Below, piece by piece: positions 56,201-64,000 of a stretch of DNA of 64,000 nucleotides. How positions within the stretch are numbered: position 1 is the first letter of the stretch; every line of letters begins with the position of its first letter. This stretch comes from Euptelea pleiosperma. Its lineage: Eukaryota > Streptophyta > Magnoliopsida > Ranunculales > Eupteleaceae. The stretch is taken from NCBI GenBank assembly GCA_035048495.1, contig CM068547.1:32620502-32684501 (forward strand), written 5' to 3'. Below the pieces are notes generated by a model, which saw only the letters and a program-made list of their open reading frames with translations, did no database searches and was not told the origin of the DNA. A program made the translations under genes and the position numbers.

Positions 56201-57997
56201 TATGTAGTATTTTTTCCACTCAAGCTTTTTGCAGATAGCTATTATAGCTTCACATCTTTTTGCTTGTATAATTTGTTGTTATATTCATCCATCTATTCTT
56301 TCCGATGTTCTTTTCTTTTCTTTTTTATTTTTTTTGTGAATCATCTTTCTGATGTTTGTGTTACTATCATCATGATTTTCAGTATTAAATGTTCAAAGTT
56401 TTTGTATGGTCAGGCAAAGAATGCATTTGGGGAGTTTGTTCTTCGTGAACTCAGTGCGGTTGCTGGTGCTATTACCATTACATGCCTCATGGTATGTCTT
56501 TCCCTCATATATTGTAAATCATCAAGCTTTGATGTTAGATTTCCAATTTTCTTGCACATAATTACTTCTATAGTTGTTTATCAACATATGGTGTATGAAT
56601 TCTGCTACCATGTCGTCTATTCAATTTCTGCATCATTTTTCGTACCTACTGGAGTGCAATTAGAAAATGACAGTACCGGTGCCATATGAGGGTGGAAGAT
56701 GGAGGTATCCAACTTGAGGCATTAACGCTTGACCTCAGAATCAATCAGGTGTAAGATATATGGTCTTAGTGTTTACAAAGACAAACTAAATAAAATTAAT
56801 GTATTGAAACTAGGGTACACACAACAAAGACCAACAACGACATCGGGGAGGAGTGCTTTGGTATAAGTTGAAAGGCCATAAAAAGGAGAGAAGGCTGAAA
56901 TGCATTGGAGTGAGGTAGTAGAAAAGATTTGAAGACACATGCTTCGACAGAAGATATAGTTCTTAGTAGAGTCAAATGGCGAAATAGGATTCATGTTGTC
57001 GACCCCAGATAGTTGGGATAAGGCATAGATGATGATGATCTAGTTTATCAAATTACATTAACGAAAATCCTGCATTTTCCTGCCTGGAAACAATTGAACA
57101 TGTTTCCAACTCAAGCTGCCTCCAGTCTACATACAGTGTCTCTTGGAAATTTTTTTATTTTATTTTTTTATTAGTGGATGGTGTAAATACCAAAAAAGAA
57201 TCATTAAGGGCATCGTAAATAGCTAAATGCTATAAGGTTCATGTCCTGTTTAAATTTCTGACAAACATGGGTTGGTGTTGGACACCAGTGTGAATTATAT
57301 AGACATGGACAAATTCAGGAAATCAGCATATGAGCTATATTAATACACACCACCCAAAGCACTACCAAAACAGCGGGGAGTTTGTCCAAAGATGCGATTT
57401 AATCTGTTATCTCCCACAAGGGGAGGTACACATCAACCACCTGGCCAGGCGGGCGCTGTGTGTGTTGGTGAAACTCGTGTGTTATGTTTTCTCTATGCAC
57501 TTTAAGTGCTATCTCAAATCTTTTTCCATGTAGAAGATTCCATAATGAACTATTATTTACATCTACGTTTTAACCCCCTATTTCAGGTTGGAAAGTCTTA
57601 CAGGAAGGTGTATTACTAAAATCACTTTATTATAATTACTAACGAATACTTCTCTACAGGTTGCCAACCTTGTTGGTTATGTGATTGGACCATCAAGCAT
57701 TAATTGGTTCATTTCTCGATTCCTCCAGAAAGACGGTATGCGAAGCCTGTGTCTCTTCTGTTTGATAAATATACGTTTCTGTCAGAATTAATGCAAATTT
57801 TCAACCTTGTACAGGACTACCCGTTCTCGGTGGCATGTTTACAACATTTTACGTTGGGACCAAGGTAAATAGCCGCAAATATATTATGTATTTAACTGGA
57901 TTTGCAGTGTCTCAGTAGTATTTTAATTGCACAACGGGACATGGTTGTTTTGCAGCTGATGTTCCATATCCGTGAAGCAAATCAAAGGAGGCCGTGA
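41282..57997 (+). CDS. MBOAT family O-acyltransferase (plant GUP1/HHAT-like), 19 exons
   Basis: Multi-pass membrane-bound O-acyltransferase resembling the plant GUP1-like protein (Arabidopsis At1g57600 type); its substrate is not established here. Exons: 41282-41381, 41523-41578, 42255-42436, 42526-42574, 42722-42825, 42952-43016, 45740-45813, 46911-46970, 47394-47507, 49312-49436, 49527-49578, 51067-51129, 51368-51477, 51571-51663, 51797-51878, 56414-56491, 57660-57735, 57815-57864, 57956-57997. All junctions are GT..AG and in phase, giving 1575 nt (524 aa plus TGA). Hydrophobic helices run from residue 10 onward. The MBOAT active-site segments are intact: WKNWHASFNKW at about 372-382 and AIWHDLEW at about 409-416, where His412 is the likely catalytic histidine. 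Exon 8 adds a loop with cysteines (CCDICSSGKTC). Introns 6, 11 and 15 hold transposons. The ATG at 41282 was chosen because its frame gives the expected first membrane helix; earlier ATGs lead into another frame. Confidence 0.95.
43641..45488 (+). mobile_element. 5'-truncated RTE-type LINE in MBOAT intron 6 (dead)
   Basis: An exact 18-bp target duplication ATAAAATTGATTTCTAAA lies at 43623-43640 and 45489-45506, and a (TGATGA)n tail ends the element. Frames encode RTE reverse transcriptase blocks: DVYKLTRTRKRNTRDIDHVR, IPIYKNKRD-like VPIYKNKRDIHTCTNYRGIK, FIDLDKEYDRV (motif A) and LFVDTIVLVD (motif C). Motif C lacks the second Asp of the usual FVDDIVL, and many stops and frameshifts are present. 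The endonuclease is missing. Orientation matches the host gene. Confidence 0.9.
49870..50330 (+). mobile_element. LTR-retrotransposon 3' end (copia-like) in MBOAT intron 11
   Basis: TTGAGGGGGAG at 50103-50113 is the classic purine tract of plant copia elements, immediately followed by an LTR start TGTTGGTTATGTC. The LTR-like part runs through a pyrimidine-rich stretch to about 50330, with no clear CA end. The 5' side is non-coding. No second LTR is nearby. Confidence 0.6.
52618..54206. repeat. Tandem array of about 255-bp units in MBOAT intron 15
   Basis: Units start with GCAGGGGCATTTTC at about 52618, 52868, 53123, 53381 and 53639; the last is split by the solo LTR and ends near 54206. Each unit contains GTCAAAGTGGTATCAGAGCG or a variant (TGGTATCAGAGC at 53585-53596), identical to an initiator-tRNA primer-binding site, followed by a GTTTGAGTCTC stretch resembling a Pol III B box. 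No LTR pair or coding sequence is seen. Confidence 0.85.
53730..54089 (+). mobile_element. Solo LTR, 360 bp, inside a tandem array
   Basis: Starts TGTTGTAATTTG and ends CAATCCAACA (TG..CA with TGTTG/CAACA inverted tips). The interrupted repeat unit stops at GGGCTCAC and resumes at CCCAAGAGGGG. Intact units read GGGCCCACGAGGGG there, so five bases (CTCAC / CCCAA, decayed) are duplicated. No internal retroelement sequence remains, so this is a recombined solo LTR. Confidence 0.85.
54701..55029 (-). mobile_element. L1 3' end with poly(A) in MBOAT intron 15
   Basis: Flanked by GATTGAATGACAAATA (54685-54700) and GATTGAATGACATATA (55030-55045), a 16-bp target duplication with one mismatch. A T-run at the left edge is the poly(A) of a minus-strand insertion. 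The frame LWKERNHRVFEDKED near 55000-54960 is the conserved C-terminus of plant L1 ORF2. Strongly 5'-truncated. Confidence 0.85.
56796..57042 (+). mobile_element. RTE-type LINE 3' end in MBOAT intron 16
   Basis: Matches the last part of the RTE element (45290-45488): AGGAGTG, AAGGCC, the SEV block and GACCCCAGATAGTTGGGATA, followed by (GATGAT)n. Severely 5'-truncated. Confidence 0.65.
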
Positions 57998-58194
57998 ACT
58001 TAGAGGCCTGTCCAGTTGATCCTTGTCTCATTCTGAGGATATGATAAGGTTAGAACTTGAGACGTGAAATTTAAAGTCTGTCTGATAGACGATAATTATG
58101 GTCTATAAAGACTTAGATGTACATATGGCACGCATATAAGGAGCCTGGACCCACCTAGGAGATCTACACCAAATGTGAATCCTATTGGATGTCT
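57998..58194 (+). other. MBOAT 3' UTR region
   Basis: Sequence after the TGA at 57995-57997, with no further frame. A MITE begins at 58195. A clear poly(A) signal was not fixed. Confidence 0.45.
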
Positions 58195-58640
58195 CATGGT
58201 TTAAAAAACAGCCGTACTAACGAAAATAATGGCCATTATAGTGGTAACACTCTGAATCCATTATGTTATTTGCGATTTAACGCTATCTTGTTACGGTCGT
58301 TATTCTGGAAATAGCGTCTGTTATAACAAAAATTTCGTCCATTATTTTTTTTATAACATTTTAAAATAAAACGACTGTTATTTTCCATTATCTTCTATTA
58401 TTTACCGTTATTTTAAATTTCATTTTTTATTTGAATTTTCAATTAAAATTTAAAATCCATCATAAATTCACACAGCAAATATGTTATTAACTTGTTATAA
58501 AACCATTATAACGGATATAACAGCCGTTATTTGAGAATGACGTTATTGTCCATTATTTTATCCTCTTTCTCCATTAAAATATCGGGGAGTTATAACGGTA
58601 ATGCCTCCTGTCCGTTATAACAGTCCATTTAAAACCTAGC
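58195..58640. mobile_element. CCGTTATAACGG-word MITE, copy 3
   Basis: Opens CATGGTTTAAAAAACAGCCG and closes TCCATTTAAAACC. The interior alternates GTTATAAC and CCGTTAT words. Located 3' of the MBOAT gene, in reverse orientation relative to copies 1 and 2. Confidence 0.6.
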
Positions 58641-59324
58641 TTGTGACGTAAAATTATTTGTAAATAAATCTCTTAATACATATGGAATGACAATGGATCT
58701 GTTGGCGTGCAAGATTTATTAACTTCAATTTGCTTGACACTAACATGTATCCGTGCCCGAGTCCCTGACACACATCCGCGTCTAAGTTACGGAGGATCTT
58801 TCCGTTGAGAATACCATATTTGATTCAATCTGAAGTATTTGCTTTAGTATCTCATATCTATAACAACAACTTGATTTATTTTGCCATTGGTTTACAGTGT
58901 ACACGGTCAGATATTGCCACAACTGCTGCCAAACATCGTGGTGATATGCAGGGAATTCAGATTGCTGCTCAAGGCATGGTCTTTCATATTGTGTAAGAGA
59001 AGTAGCAATTTTTTTTAGGATCTCACGGTTGAAAGAATCATAGGAGTGCACCCAAGAAGACTCGGAAAGAAGTAAGGACGTCCCTATCTGTATCATCTCT
59101 TGTAGAGGCTTCCCCATCATTAAGATCCTTGGGATGATATTGCTAATCATATTAATTTTTGTGCCTAGCCATGGTACTGATTGATTGGATAGACACCTGA
59201 TCTTGATGAACAAGGTATTCCCCATTGTTGGTTGGAAGAAAGTGAGGCCAGTTTTGTTTTCACTTTTGAGTTTTATTTATAGGTCGTGCTGTAACAAGGT
59301 TGACCTGATGCTAAAGGCGTCAGG
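58641..59324. other. No gene seen
   Basis: Overlapping weak frames on both strands (up to 147 codons, minus, 59225-58782) show no motif and no splice-supported structure. Confidence 0.4.
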
Positions 59325-59600
59325 TATAGCGATTTTTGTTACTCACCGCTGTCATCTGGGCCCACTGGCCCATGGATGTTTAGCCCACACCTTGGTAGAC
59401 ATTCATACCCCCAAATCAGCTTGTTTGATGATTTTTAGCTGTTGGATTTAGTAACCAAAAAATGGTTGAATGGAACGGGCTAGAATCATGCCTTAAAAAA
59501 GTAATAAAATCTAATGGCTAGAGATTACTGAGGGATGGGCTAAACATCCATGTGGGCAGCGGGCCCAGGGGACGGTGGTGGCGTAAGGTCTACCTTGTTA
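59325..59600. repeat. Diverged foldback family copy (TACTCACCGCTG type)
   Basis: Left arm TACTCACCGCTGTCATCTGG and CCCATGGATGTTTAGCC, right arm GGGATGGGCTAAACATCCAT and GGGCCCAGGGGACGGTGG. Shares the core but not the G-box ends; the same variant occurs at 61500-61745. Confidence 0.65.
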
Positions 59601-59804
59601 CATATTTTTTCCTTTATTTACATAAATGTTGTCCTTGTCCTGTCATAAAAAAAAATATGGTTGAGAAAACACATTTGCTAACATGATTGGCTCCTGAAGA
59701 TCGGGTGATTGGCAACATGTTACGCTCACTCACCAAACCGGACCCGCTTACAGTGTCAACCATGTTTGCCAATTCATGCACAATCCTACACATGACCACT
59801 TGAA

Positions 59805-59908
59805 AGGTATCTAATCCGGCTGATATTTGGTTTGTAGGTCCACCTAGGGATTGGCCAAACTTCCATATGGTCAGAGTCCTCTAAGAGTGTGGCACGTGGC
59901 TAGAGATT
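59805..59908. repeat. G-box foldback family, right half
   Basis: TAATCCGGCTGATATTTGG, TAGGTCCACCTAGGGATTGG and GTGTGGCACGTGGC. Confidence 0.65.
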
Positions 59909-59919
59909 AGCAAGGGCAC

Positions 59920-60240
59920 CCGATGAGGAGGACTATCTTTCTTGGATCCATTCCAAATCGGGATGCTTCTCGGTGAGCTCATGTTATGCTTTTCTTTTTC
60001 TTTTTTTCATCTCGCGCTCCTTCCCCCTTTTTGGACAGTTGCCCCAAAATCTGGAAAATCAAAGTTGCCCTCGAAAATAAAATTATTTGCTTGGACCTCA
60101 TCCATGAACAAATTACTTACCATTGAAAACCTGATTGCTAGGAAGTGGATTCTGATTAACTATTATTCCATGTGCAAGTCTGAGTTTGCCAGAAAGATTT
60201 GGGCATATTTTCTGAACCTAGTGGGCCTCCTATAGGCCAT
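59920..60240 (+). mobile_element. L1 zf-RVT fragment
   Basis: Frames DEEDYLSWIHSKSGCFSVSS and, after a shift, PSKIKLFAWTSSMNKLLTIE resemble the DxWxWxxSxxGxFSVKS and PxKVKxFxW segments of plant L1 elements. Truncated at both ends. Confidence 0.6.
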
Positions 60241-61184
60241 GCCAGAGTCTATAAGGGCTTGTTGGGTGCCTAAAGTCCTAGAGACTCATTTTAAGAAGTA
60301 GTGAAGCCCGAAGGTCTTCGACGTCCAACAGTCCCTACATTTCCACCACTTACTCTAATGCAAGTAAGGGTATCTATTTATAATAGAGTCCATCTAGAGC
60401 TACACCCATTTCTTACACCCAATGATGGGACCCACATGGAAATCATGTTGGACAATCCAACCATACATTGAGTTTTCATTGCCATGATGATCATCACCAA
60501 AAATCAGTCTATGGTTTAATTGGATTGTCTGGATTTTTCAAATTAAAGTCAAATTTTCATGAGGTTAAGAATGTCGAAATTGCCAATCGGGCTAAACTCT
60601 CCTCTCCCCCTCTTGGCTTCATGAGGCCGTGGAGAGGGACCGGGATCTCATTAGGGACACGGGGTAATTTGTTTTGGTGGTTTCCGGCGATTTTAATATT
60701 ATCTGCTTACACAAACTGATTTTTTTGTGAGGATAATCACCACACCATGGACAATTCACAGTGCTGTTGCATTATCTAACATGATCTCCATGTGGGCCCC
60801 ACCACCGAGTGTAGTACAACGTGATCTCCATGTGGGCCCCACCACCGGGGTGTAAGAACTGGATGTAGGAAATGGGTGTACCTACACTGGTGTGCTATTA
60901 AAAAAATAAAAGACTTGGTTTTTCTCTTTTGCCTACACTTTTCTGTCCGACGTTGGTGGTATGCGTGTGTGTGAGTGGCACACGCGTAGCTCGCGTGTGT
61001 GAGTTTCTTCTCTCCATGTGGTGAGCACAACTACAGGCCACCTAACCCAAAAAGTCTTTTAGGGTAAGGACCAGTTCACGTGGAATTGTGGGTCCCACTC
61101 CCATGTTCACATGCCTTTGAAGTTGAAAAAATACATTTAGGGTAGGGTGGGCCGGTGGGCCCATCAAAGCAACATCAAATTCGA
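60241..61184. other. No gene seen; short direct repeat
   Basis: GATCTCCATGTGGGCCCCAC occurs twice (about 60782 and 60821), followed each time by CACCG. Otherwise only GGGACCCACATGG-style repeat fragments. No supported gene. Confidence 0.45.
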
Positions 61185-61472
61185 AGGGCCTGTTTGGGAA
61201 CATCATGTTTTTAGGATCTTGTCCAACCTTAGTCTAATTCAGGGCTAGTTGTCAATCTTGAACTGGTTCTGATTTTCATGCTGTTTGAAAGCGAACTAGT
61301 TCAATGTTCCAATGTGTTTCATAAAAGACAACTCCGGTCTTGTTTTAGGGACCAATTCCGCACAAGTAATGTATAAAAAGTGGGTCCCACGAGGTTACCA
61401 AACACGTATACAAAGAATTGGACCAGGTTCGACATTGGCTGGCAACATTTTTTAGGTTTCCAAACACATCCT
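61185..61472. mobile_element. MITE with GGGCCTGTTTGGGAA ends
   Basis: GGGCCTGTTTGGGAAC and GTTTCCAAACACATCC are inverted ends about 290 bp apart. Non-coding interior. Confidence 0.6.
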
Positions 61473-61499
61473 AAAACTTTGGCATGAGTAGCGCCTTAT

Positions 61500-61745
61500 T
61501 TTTTTACTCACCGCTGCCCCCTAGGCCCACTGACCGCATTGATGTTTAGCCCATCCTTGGTGGATATACACACCAAAAATCACTCTGATTGGTAATCTCT
61601 AGCCATTAGATTTTAGTACTTTTGAAGTGTGATTCTAGTCGTTGAATTCAACAATTTTTTTGAGTATTAAAACCAACGGCTAAAAATCATCGAACAACCT
61701 GATTTTTGGTATGAATGAACCAAGGGTTGGACCAAAATTTTTAAA
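61500..61745. repeat. Diverged foldback family copy (TACTCACCGCTG type)
   Basis: Starts TACTCACCGCTGCCCCCTAG, core TTGATGTTTAGCCCATCC, GATTGGTAATCTCTAGCC, right arm CCAACGGCTAAAAATCATCG and CCAAGGGTTGGACC. Confidence 0.65.
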
Positions 61746-62763
61746 CACATTTTTTTTCGACAACCCCGAATTGTACTCGAACATTTCTTGTACCGTATTT
61801 TTTCCGCACTTCGAATCGGGAACTATGAACATGACACGTTTTCTTAATTTTTTTTTTTTTTAAATAAACAGATTAAAAAACTAACTTTATTTTAAGCGAG
61901 GTAGGACTCTTGTTCCTGAAAATGGTAGTTGGAAGAGTCCGTTGGATTCCAAATTTGTCTTCCTTCACTTTTTTCCTTTATCCTTGCTTTTGCCTTTTTT
62001 TTTAAGTTCTTCAACGTGGGCTCACTTGATCCTAAGCGTGCTTCTTTTGCAACCTTTTTCACCTATCTTTTTTTTTTTTCACTTTATTCTTTCTATATAT
62101 CACAATATCTATTGAACATGTGGAGGCCCCACACCAAGAAAGTCAAAATTAGTCAATCCCAAAACATATTAGTCGACTTTTTTTTAGGGTCTGGATTTAG
62201 ACTTAAATATTTGGACATAAATTTTCACCGAAAATCTCATTCATGGATCCCGAGAATCCAACAGTGGTTGATAGTGCTGAACCGAATCCAACGCTCGAGA
62301 CAGTTTAGGTCATCAGAACCTATTCAATTTTTGTATTTTGACCGTCATTGACCGAGTTAGAAACATTAACCCCATCACCGAAAAATTGAAGATTGTTGCT
62401 AGTTCTATAAGTCCTTTCGATTTCGGGTAACACGGGGTTAATATTTTAAAACATAGTCAAGGGGGCAAAACCCAAAAGAATGATAACAAAGGGTTCCTTT
62501 ACTAATATCCCAAATTTATCAGGCAGGTATAACAAAATAAAAAAATAAAAAAGACCTTTTTATTTAGAGGGGTGATCACATGGTCGGGGTACGTGTGGTG
62601 CCCAATATCTGGCACATTTTGATTGGTGTTGGACACCTCGGGCTGCTCAATAGTCACTTTAACAACAGATGTGACCCATTGATTAGAGCAAGATACATGG
62701 GTTGGTGGACCCTGTATATATATTTGGTGGGCCATGCATATTTGTATTTTAGAGCATCTTGAT
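61746..62763. other. No gene supported
   Basis: Contains a 140-codon plus-strand frame (61929-62351) rich in Phe from T-runs. No domain, no splice support, no homology I recognise. Confidence 0.4.
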
Positions 62764-62942
62764 GAGTAAAACTTCTATCACAAGAAATTGTAAATCACAC
62801 AATCACAAGCCAATGAGTTCTCGGCACGTACACAAGTGCTTTTGCAACGTACCCAGGTACTTTTGCTTTGAGGTGTACGTGCCGAGAACTCATTGGCTGT
62901 GATTGTGTGATTTGCAATCCGGTTGTGACAGAAGTTTTACTC
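62764..62942. mobile_element. Hairpin MITE, GAGTAAAACTTCT ends, copy 1
   Basis: GAGTAAAACTTCTATCAC and GTGACAGAAGTTTTACTC at the ends. Long arms contain CCAATGAGTTCTCGGCACGT and its exact complement, so nearly the whole element folds on itself around a short loop with AAGTGCTTTTGC. Confidence 0.8.
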
Positions 62943-63192
62943 CCATTTTGATGTAACGCCGAAAGCAATACAATAATTACATCACGGTGTCACGGAAAGG
63001 AATATTGGTCACGGGGTTACAGCAAGAGAGCCGAGGTTGTGGCCTACTGAGGAGTGTATTCTCCTTAAGTTCACACCGTTGGATGCTCTTCGGGATGCAC
63101 ACTGCGCGACTATTGAGGACCATCTAACTGTAGAACTTAAGGATAATGTGCTCCTCTGTTGACGCTACTCATGCGTTTGCAACGCAAAATTT

Positions 63193-63346
63193 AGATCACG
63201 TCATCCAAAACACAGCCAACGAGTTCTCGGCACGTACACAAGTGCTTTTGCAACGTACCATGTGCTTTGCTTTTTAGGTGTACGTGCCGAGAACTCATTG
63301 GCTGTGTTTTGTGTGATTTGCAATCCCGTTGTGACAGAAGTTTTAC
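63193..63346. mobile_element. Hairpin MITE, GAGTAAAACTTCT family, copy 2
   Basis: Same arms (CGAGTTCTCGGCACGTACAC and the complement) and right end GTGACAGAAGTTTTACT. The left end is degraded. Lies about 250 bp from copy 1. Confidence 0.7.
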
Positions 63347-63423
63347 TTATGGAGGTGGGACTCACATGATTTGGTCGGATAATATTCTGAATTTGATTGG
63401 ACCCCACCTCCACATGTGGTCCC

Positions 63424-64000
63424 GAACATTGGTTAAAAAATAGCCGTTAGTAACAAAAATAACGACACCATTGTCACGTGTCACGTGTCACCACCAGTAC
63501 CTATACGTTATTTTCACTTTAGTTCGTCCTCTCATCACAAATTCCCGGGCCGTTAATATTATGACTAATCATTCAATTCAAATGGGTATGGTGGGCCATC
63601 ACATTGATCAAAACCGTCAAATAATGATCTCCTTTGTTGATTCATTGTAGCATATAGTTGTTTCATCCAAAGTTTAAAAGGGGCCGTTATAACGGTATAA
63701 CGGATTGGGGGTGTTACCGTTTTTCCGTTATAACGAATTGTAACACTCAGGGGCAAAAATAGAAAATAGCGGAAAAAATGGCGCTGAAATTCAAAATTCA
63801 AATTTTGAAATACAGAAAAAATGAAAAATAACAGAAATAAATGGTTTTTTTTTACACAAAATTTTCAGAAAACTTCCGTCGTTATTTTTGTTATAATGGA
63901 AAATAACGGCCGTTATAAAAGAAAACACAGCCGTCATTTTTAAAGCGTTATAACGGTACATAACGTAACGGAGGATGTCCAAATCCGTTATAACGACCGT
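63424..64000. mobile_element. CCGTTATAACGG-word MITE, copy 4 (runs off window)
   Basis: A short piece (63424-63470, TTAAAAAATAGCCGTTAGTAAC) is followed by a full-looking start at about 63670 (AAAGTTTAAAAGGGGCCG) that runs through GTAACGGAGGATGTCC to the window edge. The right end is not seen. Confidence 0.55.

Noticed and set aside
58782..59225. 147-codon minus-strand frame
   Set aside because: No recognisable domain, overlaps frames on the other strand, and lies in repeat-rich DNA 3' of the MBOAT gene.
61929..62351. 140-codon plus-strand frame
   Set aside because: Phe-rich because of T-runs, no motif or splice support.

Overview
This window is nuclear DNA of a flowering plant. The genes are split by many GT..AG introns, the proteins match plant families, and the space between and inside genes is packed with small transposons. 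I cannot name the species. No rRNA, tRNA, CRISPR or prokaryotic feature was seen.

Layout. (1) 1-4838: a mosaic of foldback MITEs, a SINE and an L1 fragment lying 3' of the first gene. (2) 4839-13391, minus strand: a complete 8-exon choline-phosphate cytidylyltransferase gene (283 aa). Its 4.2-kb sixth intron holds a decayed RTE LINE, a foldback MITE, a TATCG-word repeat and a small LTR retrotransposon with both LTRs. (3) 14633-22176: a very AT-rich head-to-head inverted duplication of about 7.5 kb. Both arms keep scraps of an RPA-like (replication protein A) reading frame. The right arm also has a possible Helitron Rep remnant and an 897-bp foldback element with a 9-bp target duplication. (4) 22177-25249: decayed LINE and MITE sequence. 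(5) 25250-32692, minus strand: a broken, partly duplicated NUP98-type nucleoporin. One copy of its FG-repeat exon has grown into about nine 159-bp tandem units that are open on both strands. (6) 33535-36480: an L1 LINE. (7) 37024-37447, minus strand: the first exon of a NudC-domain (BOBBER-like) gene whose later exons I cannot find. (8) 38860-41121: a MULE transposase scrap and nested TIR elements. (9) 41282-57997, plus strand: a complete 19-exon MBOAT (GUP1/HHAT-like) acyltransferase gene (524 aa). Its introns carry an RTE insertion, a copia 3' end, a tandem array interrupted by a solo LTR, an L1 tail and several other repeats. (10) 58000-64000: more MITEs, an L1 scrap and hairpin repeats, with no gene.

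The two intact genes are unrelated housekeeping-type membrane-lipid enzymes. CCT makes CDP-choline for phosphatidylcholine synthesis; the MBOAT protein is an integral membrane acyltransferase of unproven substrate. They share no operon-like or regulatory logic. Most of what is unusual is in the mobile DNA: the giant palindrome, a foldback repeat family seen about 15 times that carries CACGTG boxes, and several repeat families built from a short word and its reverse complement.
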